Shown piece by piece: positions 29,298 through 36,917 of a stretch of 43,480 nt of DNA (its first letter is position 1; each line of letters opens with the position of its first letter). Under the pieces are notes generated by a model. It ran no database searches and was not told the DNA's origin. It saw only the letters and a program-made list of their open reading frames with translations. Source of the DNA: an uncultured Christensenellaceae bacterium (GTDB lineage Bacteria > Bacillota > Clostridia > Christensenellales > Borkfalkiaceae); NCBI GenBank assembly GCA_910586675.1, contig CAJUJO010000011.1:1-43480 (forward strand), given 5' to 3'. The translations under genes were made by a program, and so were the position numbers.

Positions 29298-31052
29298 TTA
29301 TTTCTTTTCTTTTACGATGGCGATATGCACGTCGTCGAGCTGTTTCTGCTCCACGGACGAGGGCGCGCTCATCATCAAATCGCGCGCGTTTTTATTCATC
29401 GGGAAGGCGATGACCTCGCGGATATTCACGGTGTCGCAGATGAGCATGACCATTCTGTCCACGCCGGGCGCAACGCCGGCGTGCGGCGGCGCGCCGTACT
29501 CGAAAGCGCGGTAAAGCGCGGGAAACTTGCTCTCGACGGCGCTCTTGTCCATTCCGACGAGCGAAAACGCTTTGAGCATGATTTCGGGGTCATGATTGCG
29601 CACTGCGCCCGAGGAAAGCTCCACGCCGTTGCAGACGATATCGTACTGATAAGCGAGCACATCGAGCGGATCTTTTGCTTCGAGCGCCTTTAATCCGCCC
29701 TGCGGCATGGAAAAAGGATTGTGGCAAAACTCCAGCTCTCCGCTCTCTTCCCCGATTTCGTACATGGGGAAATCGACAATCCAGCAGAAACGGTAAACGT
29801 TCTTTTCGAGGAGCTCTAACCCCGTTCCGAGCATGGTGCGGAGAACCCCCGCACGCTTTTGCGCAAGACTGAGTTTGTCCTCGGCGACGAGCGCGACAAA
29901 CGCGCCGTTTTCGAGCGATAACCGCTCTTTCAGCACAGCGATTTTTTCCGTCAAAAATTTGGAGATACCGCCTGCGGGCGCGCCGTTCTCGTCTACCTTA
30001 AACCAGAACATCGCCCCGCCTTCCGTCTTGATTTTGAACTCCTCGGCAATCTTATCGATCCACTTGCGCGCGGCATTTACGCCGTTGACGGCGATCGCCT
30101 TCACAACCTTTCCCTCTACCGCGTTGAAGCCGCACCCCTGCATGAGGTCGGAAATATCGGCAATCGTCAAAGGATTGCGCAGGTCGGGCTTGTCCGTGCC
30201 GTACACTTCCAGCGCCTCGCGATAAGGAATACGCTTGAAAGGCGGCTTATCGGCATCCCAGCCCGAATATTTGGCAAATACGGGCGGCAGCACCTCTTCG
30301 AGCACGGCGAACACGTCCTCCTGCGTGGCGAACGCCATTTCGATATCCAGCTGATAAAATTCGCCGGGAGAACGGTCGGCGCGGGCGTCCTCGTCGCGGA
30401 AACAGGGCGCGATCTGAAAATATTTATCGAACCCCGAACACATGAGAAGCTGCTTGTACTGCTGGGGCGCTTGCGGTAGCGCGTAAAATTCGCCGGGATA
30501 GAGGCGGCTGGGCACGATGTAATCGCGCGCGCCTTCGGGCGAAGAGCTCGTCAGAATGGGCGTGGAAATCTCGTAAAATCCGCGCTCCGTCATGAGCTTG
30601 CGCAAATCGGCGATGATTTTGGAGCGGAGAATGATTTTATCGCGTACCTCGGCATTGCGCAAATCGAGGTAACGGTATTGCAGGCGCGCGTCTTCGCGCG
30701 CTTCGGTGGAGTGCGAAATCTCGAAGGGAAGCGCGGGCATATAGCGGCGCCCGAGGACTTCTACCTTTTCGGGTACGATTTCTACGAGCCCCGTGGGGAG
30801 CTTATCGTTGGGTGCCGAACGAAGCACGACTTCCCCTTCTACCGATACGGTGGATTCGGTGGGAATGTCGCGGAGCTGCGAAAGGCAGGGTTCTTCCGAA
30901 CACACGACCTGCGTCGTGCCGTAAAAATCGCGGAGCACCGCAAACAGCAATCCTCCCTTGTCGCGCTTGCTGTCAAGCCAGCCCGAAAGCTTCACTTTTT
31001 TGCCTGCGTCCTCTTTTCGCAGTTCGCCGCAATTGTGCGTTCTGTAATACAT
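29298..31052 (-). CDS. aspS: Aspartyl-tRNA synthetase
   Basis: 584 residues, bacterial type. An OB-fold anticodon domain is at 1-110 (KVKLSGWLDSKRDKGGLLFAVLRD). Class II motif 2 lies around CFRDEDARADRSPGEFYQLD, then the bacterial GAD insertion (about 280-420), and motif 3 is GVAPGVDRMVM. It charges tRNA-Asp with aspartate. The ATG at 31052 has GAAGG upstream and a consensus promoter. Since AsnB is also here, the cell can make free asparagine, but whether this enzyme is discriminating cannot be judged from sequence. Confidence 0.97.
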   Translation of the reverse strand: MYYRTHNCGELRKEDAGKKVKLSGWLDSKRDKGGLLFAVLRDFYGTTQVVCSEEPCLSQLRDIPTESTVSVEGEVVLRSAPNDKLPTGLVEIVPEKVEVLGRRYMPALPFEISHSTEAREDARLQYRYLDLRNAEVRDKIILRSKIIADLRKLMTERGFYEISTPILTSSSPEGARDYIVPSRLYPGEFYALPQAPQQYKQLLMCSGFDKYFQIAPCFRDEDARADRSPGEFYQLDIEMAFATQEDVFAVLEEVLPPVFAKYSGWDADKPPFKRIPYREALEVYGTDKPDLRNPLTIADISDLMQGCGFNAVEGKVVKAIAVNGVNAARKWIDKIAEEFKIKTEGGAMFWFKVDENGAPAGGISKFLTEKIAVLKERLSLENGAFVALVAEDKLSLAQKRAGVLRTMLGTGLELLEKNVYRFCWIVDFPMYEIGEESGELEFCHNPFSMPQGGLKALEAKDPLDVLAYQYDIVCNGVELSSGAVRNHDPEIMLKAFSLVGMDKSAVESKFPALYRAFEYGAPPHAGVAPGVDRMVMLICDTVNIREVIAFPMNKNARDLMMSAPSSVEQKQLDDVHIAIVKEKK

Positions 31053-31078
31053 ATCTGACCTTCAAAATATTTTCTATT

Positions 31079-31107
31079 ATTTTACGACTTCGCCGCTATA
31101 TTGTCAA
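31079..31107 (-). promoter_or_regulatory. aspS promoter
   Basis: Minus strand TTGACA (31102-31107), a 17-nt spacer and TAAAAT (31079-31084). The leader is about 20 nt. Confidence 0.7.
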
Positions 31108-31117
31108 GTTTCAGAAA

Positions 31118-31139
31118 CGGACATTTTGAAAAATGTCCG
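31118..31139 (-). terminator. Probable rnpB terminator hairpin
   Basis: A perfect 10-bp stem CGGACATTTT / AAAATGTCCG with a 2-nt spacer and a short tail GTTTCT on the minus strand. The weak T run makes it a moderate terminator. It lies just upstream of the aspS -35 box. Confidence 0.5.
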
Positions 31140-31183
31140 CCGCGCGGCAAAAATTACCGTTTGGCAGACATAAATGTTCAATT

Positions 31184-31568
31184 TCTCCGAGATGATCTGT
31201 AAGCCGGGTTCTGTCGTGCGCGGCCATTTATCTAGGTTTACCGTCGCCGGTAAACTCAAGCGTTATTCACGGCTTTGTTCGGGCGGGCAACCCTGTGTGA
31301 ACAAAGCCCAAACTTGCATCGGACGGGGTTTACATGGCACGGAACGTTACCGTCCCGTCGGTGAGCTCTTACCTCGCCTTTCCATCCTTACCTCTTACCG
31401 CAAAAAAAAATTGCGGGTCCCCTAATAAAGGGGTGAGGCGGTTTATTTCTGTTGCACTTTCCTTGAAGTCGCCTTCTCCTGACGTTATCAGGCGTCCTGC
31501 CCTGCGATGCCCGGACTTTCCTCATCGTACTCAAAGGTACGCCGCGACCGCGTAATCAACTCGGATTG
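31184..31568 (-). ncRNA. rnpB: RNase P RNA, class A type
   Basis: The minus strand has the conserved 5' block GAGGAAAGTCCGGGC (at about 31509-31524) and the 3' block ACAGAACCCGGCTTAC (about 31198-31215). These are the P4-forming universal regions of bacterial RNase P RNA. The ends pair as TCCGAG / CTCGGA to form P1. RNase P RNA is the ribozyme that trims the 5' end of pre-tRNA. One peripheral helix is CCGCAA-T7-TTGCGG, an unusual U-only loop. Ends are estimated to within a few bases. Confidence 0.95.
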
Positions 31569-31573
31569 CTCTT

Positions 31574-31579
31574 ATTATA
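31574..31579 (-). promoter_or_regulatory. rnpB -10 box
   Basis: A perfect TATAAT on the minus strand, 6 nt before the expected RNA 5' end. No good -35 is visible at standard spacing. It lies back to back with the pyk promoter. Confidence 0.6.
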
Positions 31580-31600
31580 ACACAATTTCCCGAAAAAGGC

Positions 31601-31629
31601 TTGTTTTTTCAGCGTATTTATTATAAAAT
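31601..31629 (+). promoter_or_regulatory. pyk promoter
   Basis: TTGTTT (31601-31606), a 17-nt spacer and TAAAAT (31624-31629). The GGAGG ribosome site at 31646-31650 precedes the ATG at 31656. Confidence 0.65.
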
Positions 31630-31655
31630 AAAACCGTTAAATTATGGAGGCTAAT

Positions 31656-33068
31656 ATGAAAAAGACGAAAATCGTATGTACGCTCGGACCCGCTTCCGAA
31701 ACGGAAGAAATTATTTCCGCCATGGCGGATGCGGGCATGAACGTCGCGCGGATCAATTTTTCCCACGGTACGCACGCCGAACACGCGCAAAAAATCGCGC
31801 TCGTCAAAGCCGTACGCGAAAAAAAAGCAATCGCTCTGCCCGTTATGCTGGATACCAAGGGGCCCGAATTCCGCATCAAGACCTTCCAAAACGGAAAAAT
31901 CAACTTAAAAGAAGGTGATAAATTTTCTTTTACGACGGAAGAGATCGAAGGCGACGAAACCAAAGTTTCCGTTTCCTACAAGGGCATATGCGAGGAAATG
32001 AACAAGGGCGATAAAATTTTGCTCAACAACGGACTGATGGTTTTCGAGGTTACGGGCGTAAAAAAACCGTGCGTAGAATGCAAGGTCGTCATCGGCGGGG
32101 AGCTCTCCAATCGCAAGAGCATGTTTTTTCCCGAAAAAGAGCTCAAACTCACCTATCTTTCCGAACAGGATAAATCCGACCTGCTGTTCGGCATCGAGCA
32201 AGGCGTGGACTTCGTCGCATGTTCCTTCGTATCCAAAGCGCAGGATATCGTCGACGTGCGCAACTTCCTCCGCGAGCACGGCTCTGACGACATCGATCTT
32301 ATCGCAAAGATCGAAAACCGAGCGGGCGTGAATAATCTCGAAGCCATTCTCGCCGTTTCCGACGGCATTATGATCGGCCGCGGCGACATGGGTGTGGAGA
32401 TTCCCTACGAGGAACTGCCCGACATTCAGAAAACCATCATCACCGCCTGCCGCAAGGCGGGCAAGCGCTGCATTACGGCGACGGAGATGCTGGAATCCAT
32501 GATAAAACAGCCCCGCCCCACGCGCGCGGAAATTTCCGACGTCGCAAACGCCGTATACGACGGTTCGAGCGCCGTTATGCTCTCGGGCGAAACGGCGGCG
32601 GGCGCATACCCCGTGGAAGCGGTCAAGGCGATGGCGAAAATCGCCGTACAGGCGGAAAGCAAACAGACCTTTATCCAGCCCGTAAAGGAGAAAGATTATC
32701 TCATCCGCGACCTTTCCGACGCGCTCTCCCATTCGGCGTGCCTGCTTGCGCGCGACGTGAACGCGAAAGCTATCGTCGTATGCACGCGCACGGGCGGCAC
32801 GGCGAAGATGGTTTCCCGCTTCCGCCCCATGATCGACATCATCGGCATGACGACCGACCCGCGTTCCTACCAAAAGCTCGCGTTGAGTTGGGGCGTTATT
32901 CCCATGATGAGCGAAGAGTACCACTCGGTCGACGTGCTCTTTCACTTTGCAAAGTGCGCGGCGCGCGATTCGGGCATCGTAAACAAGGGCGATACCATCG
33001 TGATCACGGGCGGAACGCCCAACGGCAAGAGCGGAAACTCCAACCTCATCAACATCGAAACGATATAA
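31656..33068 (+). CDS. pyk: Pyruvate kinase
   Basis: 470 residues, a standard single-chain bacterial form. Motifs are KTKIVCTLGPAS, NFSHGTH, LDTKGPEFR (usually GPEIR), the signature IAKIENRAGVNNL containing the catalytic Lys, GRGDMGVEIP and TATEMLESM. The C-terminal domain (about 350-470) is present, but there is no extra PEP-utiliser domain as in Bacillus. It makes ATP and pyruvate from PEP and ADP in glycolysis. I chose the ATG at 31656 over the in-frame ATG at 31644, because GGAGG lies between them. Confidence 0.97.
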   Translation: MKKTKIVCTLGPASETEEIISAMADAGMNVARINFSHGTHAEHAQKIALVKAVREKKAIALPVMLDTKGPEFRIKTFQNGKINLKEGDKFSFTTEEIEGDETKVSVSYKGICEEMNKGDKILLNNGLMVFEVTGVKKPCVECKVVIGGELSNRKSMFFPEKELKLTYLSEQDKSDLLFGIEQGVDFVACSFVSKAQDIVDVRNFLREHGSDDIDLIAKIENRAGVNNLEAILAVSDGIMIGRGDMGVEIPYEELPDIQKTIITACRKAGKRCITATEMLESMIKQPRPTRAEISDVANAVYDGSSAVMLSGETAAGAYPVEAVKAMAKIAVQAESKQTFIQPVKEKDYLIRDLSDALSHSACLLARDVNAKAIVVCTRTGGTAKMVSRFRPMIDIIGMTTDPRSYQKLALSWGVIPMMSEEYHSVDVLFHFAKCAARDSGIVNKGDTIVITGGTPNGKSGNSNLINIETI

Positions 33069-33084
33069 TCCTATCAAACGAAAC

Positions 33085-33119
33085 ATATCCCCCGAGCGGT
33101 TGCGCTCGGGGGATATTTA
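33085..33119. terminator. Bidirectional terminator between pyk and DUF975
   Basis: A perfect 14-bp stem ATATCCCCCGAGCG / CGCTCGGGGGATAT with loop GTTG; the flanks are T- or A-rich. Confidence 0.85.
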
Positions 33120-33746
33120 TTACGCCATGTTGCCGCTTTCCTCGGCGGGCGGCAGCGCTTCTTCCTGAACCGGAAGCAGGCTCTGATAGAAAGCCGCCGT
33201 TGCCGCCTGTTCATAAGGGGTTACCCAAAACGTCAGGATTCCGAGTGTGAGCACGCACAATATCGACCAACCGATAAAGCTGAATTGCAAACAGAAAAGC
33301 CGCCACTTATTGCCGCGCATTATCTCAATCGAACGGCGGCGCACCTCGCCTGCGGAAAGCTCAGGATGGTCTGCGAGAATATAATAACTCATGCTGTACG
33401 AATAACTTTTGATAATTCCGGGAATAACCAAAAGCAGACTCCAGAGAAAAATAAAAATACCGTTCAGAAGATTGACGAGAAACGCTCCGCCGAAATTACG
33501 AAAACCGCCGAATAGACCGTTTACGCCGACCTCTTTCCTGCGGATAACGTTAAGCGCCAGCTCTGCAAACCCGAGCGCAAACGGGCCCGTAATCAATAAG
33601 CTTACAACCCAACCGATATAAATATACGAGAGCGCGCTGCATACGCCCGTAATCAACATATAAACGAACGTAACGAGAGCCATCGTTCCCCATCTTCCCT
33701 TCAGCTTGCCCCAGGCCTCCTGCCTGAAATCTTTTGCCTTTAACAT
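33120..33746 (-). CDS. DUF975 integral membrane protein
   Basis: 208 residues. It starts with the soluble LKAKDFRQEAWGKLKGRWG typical of the family, then about five to six membrane helices. The hallmark block is VIPGIIKSYSYSMSYYILAD followed by NKWRLFCLQFSFIGW. The C-terminus is polar. Function of DUF975 is unknown; a role at the membrane under stress is sometimes guessed. It has AAGGAG upstream and a strong promoter with operator-like repeats shared with the divergent XRE gene, so it is probably that regulator's target. Confidence 0.9.
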   Translation of the reverse strand: MLKAKDFRQEAWGKLKGRWGTMALVTFVYMLITGVCSALSYIYIGWVVSLLITGPFALGFAELALNVIRRKEVGVNGLFGGFRNFGGAFLVNLLNGIFIFLWSLLLVIPGIIKSYSYSMSYYILADHPELSAGEVRRRSIEIMRGNKWRLFCLQFSFIGWSILCVLTLGILTFWVTPYEQAATAAFYQSLLPVQEEALPPAEESGNMA

Positions 33747-33765
33747 ATTCTTCTCCTTTGTGTTA

Positions 33766-33835
33766 GTACGCTAATAACGTACTTTTTGTGTATTATAATA
33801 CGTTATTAACGTACTTGTCAAGTATAAGCGTACTT
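33766..33835. promoter_or_regulatory. Three operator-like repeats between DUF975 and the XRE gene
   Basis: Site A (33766-33782) is GTACGCTAATAACGTAC, an 8-1-8 palindrome with one mismatch. Site B (33799-33813) is TACGTTATTAACGTA, a perfect 7-1-7 palindrome. Site C (33820-33835) is AAGTATAAGCGTACTT, a weaker copy. All share TAA(G)CGTACTT in the same direction. Site B lies in the spacer of the minus promoter and site C in that of the plus promoter. Confidence 0.75.
33792..33821 (-). promoter_or_regulatory. DUF975 promoter
   Basis: Minus strand TTGACA (33816-33821), an 18-nt spacer and TATAAT (33792-33797). Its -35 box overlaps that of the divergent promoter within the palindrome ACTTGTCAAGT. 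Confidence 0.75.
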
Positions 33836-33846
33836 TTTTTTATAAT
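33815..33846 (+). promoter_or_regulatory. XRE gene promoter, leaderless geometry
   Basis: TTGTCA (33815-33820), a long 20-nt spacer and TATAAT (33841-33846), then 7 nt and the ATG at 33854. The long spacer and the operator copy inside it may weaken the promoter or allow regulator control. Confidence 0.55.
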
Positions 33847-33853
33847 AAAAGAT

Positions 33854-34066
33854 ATGGATAAGGTAACGGAATTTCAAAAAAGGTTTAACGAATGCCTGCA
33901 ATATTCCAATATAAAACAGACGGAACTTGCAAAAGCGGCAAAAGTTTCCAAGCAGTGCATCAGCGATTATAAAGCGGGCAAAAGCGAACCGAGCATAGAT
34001 ACGCTCTTTCTCATCTGCCGATATCTCGACGTTTCGGCGGACTATTTGCTCGGCTTGACCGACTGA
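33854..34066 (+). CDS. XRE-family helix-turn-helix repressor, small
   Basis: 70 residues, essentially one cI/Xre DNA-binding domain. The helix-turn-helix is TELAKAAKVSKQCISDYKAG, followed by KSEPSIDTLFLICRYLDVSADYLLGLTD, a standard ending. There is no effector domain. I chose the ATG at 33854 because the promoter's -10 box lies just upstream; longer frames start inside the promoter. It should bind the three repeats in the shared intergenic region, controlling itself and DUF975. No Shine-Dalgarno is visible, so the mRNA is probably leaderless. Confidence 0.88.
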   Translation: MDKVTEFQKRFNECLQYSNIKQTELAKAAKVSKQCISDYKAGKSEPSIDTLFLICRYLDVSADYLLGLTD

Positions 34067-34074
34067 CAAAAATT

Positions 34075-34115
34075 AAAACGGCGCGCGCTCCCATCAAAGG
34101 AGCGCGCGCCGTTTT
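34075..34115. terminator. Bidirectional terminator, XRE gene and response regulator
   Basis: A perfect 17-bp stem (34075-34091 with 34099-34115), AAAACGGCGCGCGCTCC and its complement, between convergent genes. Confidence 0.9.
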
Positions 34116-34130
34116 CCTATTCAAATAGCC

Positions 34131-34778
34131 TTAACCGTTTATGACGGCTTTCATTTTCTCCACCGCATCGGCGCGGTTTGCACTGTCCATTTTAACGTAA
34201 ATCGCCGAAATATAATTTCGCGCCGTGCCGTCCGAAAGTTTGAGCGCCGAGGCAATCTGCTTATTGGTAAAGCCTTCGTACAGCATGAGCGCGATTTCCA
34301 CCTCCCGATCGGAAAATCCGTAAGCGCGCTTCATCTTGATTTCACGGTCGTTGCTTACGAGGCGAGCCGCGTCGGCAATCCTGCGCGCAATTTTGGCGGG
34401 AAGAATGGTGTCGCCCGCATAGGCGTTCTTCACCGCGTCGATGAGCGCCGAAGCGGAAGTGTCCTTTAAGAGATACCCGCTCGCGCCGTTGTTAATGGCG
34501 TTGAGAATATAATCGCTGTCGTCAAAGGTCGTTAAAATGACCACCTTGGTATCGGGACTTCTGCGCTTGATCTCCTGCGTGGCGATCACGCCGTTCATGT
34601 TGGGCATGCGGATATCCATGAGCACCACGTCGGGCGAAGTCTTTTCCAAAAGTTTCAGCGCCTCGAACCCGTCCGAAGCCGTTCCCACCACCTCGATTTC
34701 GGGGCAGGTGGAAAGCACGCTCTTGATTCCGTCCGCGAGGATCGCCTGATCGTCCGCAAGTAAAACTCTGATTTTCAT
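34131..34778 (-). CDS. NarL/LuxR-type response regulator
   Basis: 215 residues. The receiver domain (1-120) has the acidic pair DD at 9-10, the phosphate acceptor D55 (VLMDIRMPN) and the Lys switch in LLKDTSAS. The LuxR-type DNA-binding domain is at 150-212 (FTNKQIASALKLSDGTARNY). It follows the histidine kinase gene by 22 nt with AAGGAG upstream, making a cognate pair. The pairing suggests cell-envelope or nutrient sensing of the LiaR/DesR kind, but no target can be read here. Confidence 0.95.
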   Translation of the reverse strand: MKIRVLLADDQAILADGIKSVLSTCPEIEVVGTASDGFEALKLLEKTSPDVVLMDIRMPNMNGVIATQEIKRRSPDTKVVILTTFDDSDYILNAINNGASGYLLKDTSASALIDAVKNAYAGDTILPAKIARRIADAARLVSNDREIKMKRAYGFSDREVEIALMLYEGFTNKQIASALKLSDGTARNYISAIYVKMDSANRADAVEKMKAVING

Positions 34779-34800
34779 ACGCCGTTCTCCTTATACCGTT

Positions 34801-36030
34801 TCATGCGCCGTCTTTGGGCAGCGTCATGTGAATTTCAAACCCTTCGCCCGGCTCCGTTACGAACCATACGTCTCCGCCCAGACTCTCCGCGCGCTCGTGC
34901 ATACCCGAAAGCCCGAAGCCCTCTTTGAGCTGTGAAAGCTCCATGCCCGAGCCGTTATCGGAAAGCAGGAAATTGACGCGCCCGCCCTCCTCTTTCAGCT
35001 CGAACCAGAATGCCGAAGCCCCGCCGTGGCGCAAGCCGTTGGAAATGCCCTCTTTGAGCGTGTTGAGGAGAAAGCGGCTCTTCGCGTCGCAGAGGGTTAT
35101 TTCGTCCACGTCGCTGCGGATAGCGACGTCCGTTCCGTCCGTGCTCTCGTGCACGATTTCCATAACGGCGTCTTTGAGCGTAGATTTTCCGCCCAAGCCC
35201 GATAAAAGATGTACGCTCTCGCGCAGCTCTTCCAGCGCGTGCTTCGCCTGCAAATTAGCGGCGGTGATCTTCTTCTTGGCGGCGGAAGGATCCTGGTCGA
35301 TAACCAGCTTTGCCGCCTCCGTCTGCATAATGACCGTCGTGATGGAGTGCCCCGCCGTATCGTGAATGTCCTTTGCAATCCTCTGCCGCTCCTCGAGCGC
35401 CGTGATCTCCTTCAAGTTCTCGTTCGCCTGGCGGAGCTTTTCGTTGCTCTCGTTCAACTCCTTCAAAGCCGCCGTAATTTCCCTGTTCTTGCGATAAATC
35501 TGAACGGTGAAATTAAAAATGAGAAAGTGCAGGGAAATAATGATAATATCGTTCGACATATCGACGAGCAACCGCCATACGTCGAGCTGTTCCCTGTTCA
35601 TAACCCCTTTTAACGCAAACATGACGAGAAAGAGCACGATGCTGCACGCGCACATAATAATGCTGTTCCTCAGATGCGATTGGTTGAGATAAAATTCCGA
35701 AAGAATAATAATATAAAGAACGGAAATGTACGTTCCCGCCGAAAAGAAGGTAAGCACCATTAAAAGAAGCGTGTCGAGAACGTAACATATAATTTTAAGC
35801 CGATACGATTTCAAAGCCCACATTTTAACGGCGTTTTCTACCGTAAGGACGGCGATTGCGGGAACGACGATCATCCACTTACTCAGGCTGCTCACCGCGA
35901 CGACGATTTCCATCACGACGAGCAGACAGAACAAGACAAGTCTGCCGAATCGCACAAGACGCGGCTGTTCTTCGGCGGAGCCCTGCAACACTTTCAGGCG
36001 TTCCCGTTGTTCCTTTTCCGATTTACTCAT
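34801..36030 (-). CDS. Sensor histidine kinase (HisKA_3, LiaS/DesK group)
   Basis: 409 residues from the ATG at 36030, chosen because it overlaps the radC stop (ATGA) and has GGAAGAA upstream. About five or six membrane helices occupy 28-175, with very short loops and no large sensor domain. A coiled coil (180-212) leads to the DHp motif RIAKDIHDTAGHSITT with the phospho-acceptor H223. The ATPase part has N-box EGISNGLRHGG and G-box DNGSGMELSQLKEGFGLSGM. Intramembrane sensing is likely, as in envelope-stress or lipid-fluidity kinases. The signal is unknown. Confidence 0.93.
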   Translation of the reverse strand: MSKSEKEQRERLKVLQGSAEEQPRLVRFGRLVLFCLLVVMEIVVAVSSLSKWMIVVPAIAVLTVENAVKMWALKSYRLKIICYVLDTLLLMVLTFFSAGTYISVLYIIILSEFYLNQSHLRNSIIMCACSIVLFLVMFALKGVMNREQLDVWRLLVDMSNDIIIISLHFLIFNFTVQIYRKNREITAALKELNESNEKLRQANENLKEITALEERQRIAKDIHDTAGHSITTVIMQTEAAKLVIDQDPSAAKKKITAANLQAKHALEELRESVHLLSGLGGKSTLKDAVMEIVHESTDGTDVAIRSDVDEITLCDAKSRFLLNTLKEGISNGLRHGGASAFWFELKEEGGRVNFLLSDNGSGMELSQLKEGFGLSGMHERAESLGGDVWFVTEPGEGFEIHMTLPKDGA

Positions 36031-36740
36031 GGTTTTTTCTTCCCGAAGATATTTTCCACGCTGAAATTGCGGCGGATATCCTCCATTCTGCCCGACATAA
36101 AATAACTGTAAAAGCCATCTCCGCAGACGATGCAATGATCCAAAAAGCGGATATTATTCATGGAGCAGAGCATTTGAATCTGCGCCGTGAAGTTATCGTC
36201 CTCTTCCGAAGGATCGCACCCGCCCGAAAGATGGTTATGCGCGGCGACGAGCCCGTAAGGGTGTTCCTTTGCGATAAACTTGCTCACCTGCTCGGGCGCA
36301 AGGCGCACCCGGTCCGTCTCTTTGGAAGAAAAGCGTTGAAAACGCTTAACGCGGTTGCGCGAGTCGGTACAGTAAAAATCCAGCACCTCGCAGGAAAGCC
36401 CTTCAAAACGAGCTTTTACGAGCGAAGCGAAATCCCCCGCGTTGACGAGAGCGGGCAGCTCTTTTTTTCCGAATTTCACTTTTTCGTAAAAGAGCGCGAT
36501 GCATTTCAGATATGCCGCAGTACTCTCCCCCACGCCTTCGATTTCGGAAAGCTGAGAAAACTCCGCGCCGAACACGCCGTCGATATTGCCGAACGCGTTC
36601 AATAAATTATGCGCAATTTCGTTGGTATTCTTGCGCGGGATCGCATTAAAGAGCAAAATTTCCAAAAGCTCGTGCTCCTGCAAATTTTCCCCGCCCTGCG
36701 CGAGCCGCTCCAACATACGTTTTCTGTGTCCTTCGTGCAT
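36027..36740 (-). CDS. radC: RadC-like JAB/MPN domain protein
   Basis: 237 residues. An N-terminal helix-hairpin-helix region (to about 85, IEGVGESTAAYLK) is followed by the JAB domain with the JAMM metal motif H168-x-H170-x7-S178-x2-D181 (HNHLSGGCDPSEED). Despite its name, a DNA repair role of RadC is unproven. It is first in an operon with the two-component genes, an unusual association. A GGGTAAG sequence lies before the ATG; a TACAAT with an extended TG upstream is a likely -10. Confidence 0.9.
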   Translation of the reverse strand: MHEGHRKRMLERLAQGGENLQEHELLEILLFNAIPRKNTNEIAHNLLNAFGNIDGVFGAEFSQLSEIEGVGESTAAYLKCIALFYEKVKFGKKELPALVNAGDFASLVKARFEGLSCEVLDFYCTDSRNRVKRFQRFSSKETDRVRLAPEQVSKFIAKEHPYGLVAAHNHLSGGCDPSEEDDNFTAQIQMLCSMNNIRFLDHCIVCGDGFYSYFMSGRMEDIRRNFSVENIFGKKKP

Positions 36741-36856
36741 TGCAAGTCTTACCCGATACGGATTTTTTTATATTGTAGCATATTCCGCGCAATTTTGCAC
36801 GAAATTCGGGCACGGCGGTTAAAAAATTTTTTTCAAAGCCGCGCAAAAGCCGTTTC

Positions 36857-36885
36857 TTGACAAAACGCCGTCAACGTGCTATGAT
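36857..36885 (+). promoter_or_regulatory. Promoter of the M20 dipeptidase gene
   Basis: TTGACA (36857-36862), a 17-nt spacer and TATGAT (36880-36885). A GGGAG ribosome site precedes the ATG at 36918. Confidence 0.8.
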
Positions 36886-36917
36886 ATGCTTCGGACAATT
36901 CAAACGGGAGATTTTAT

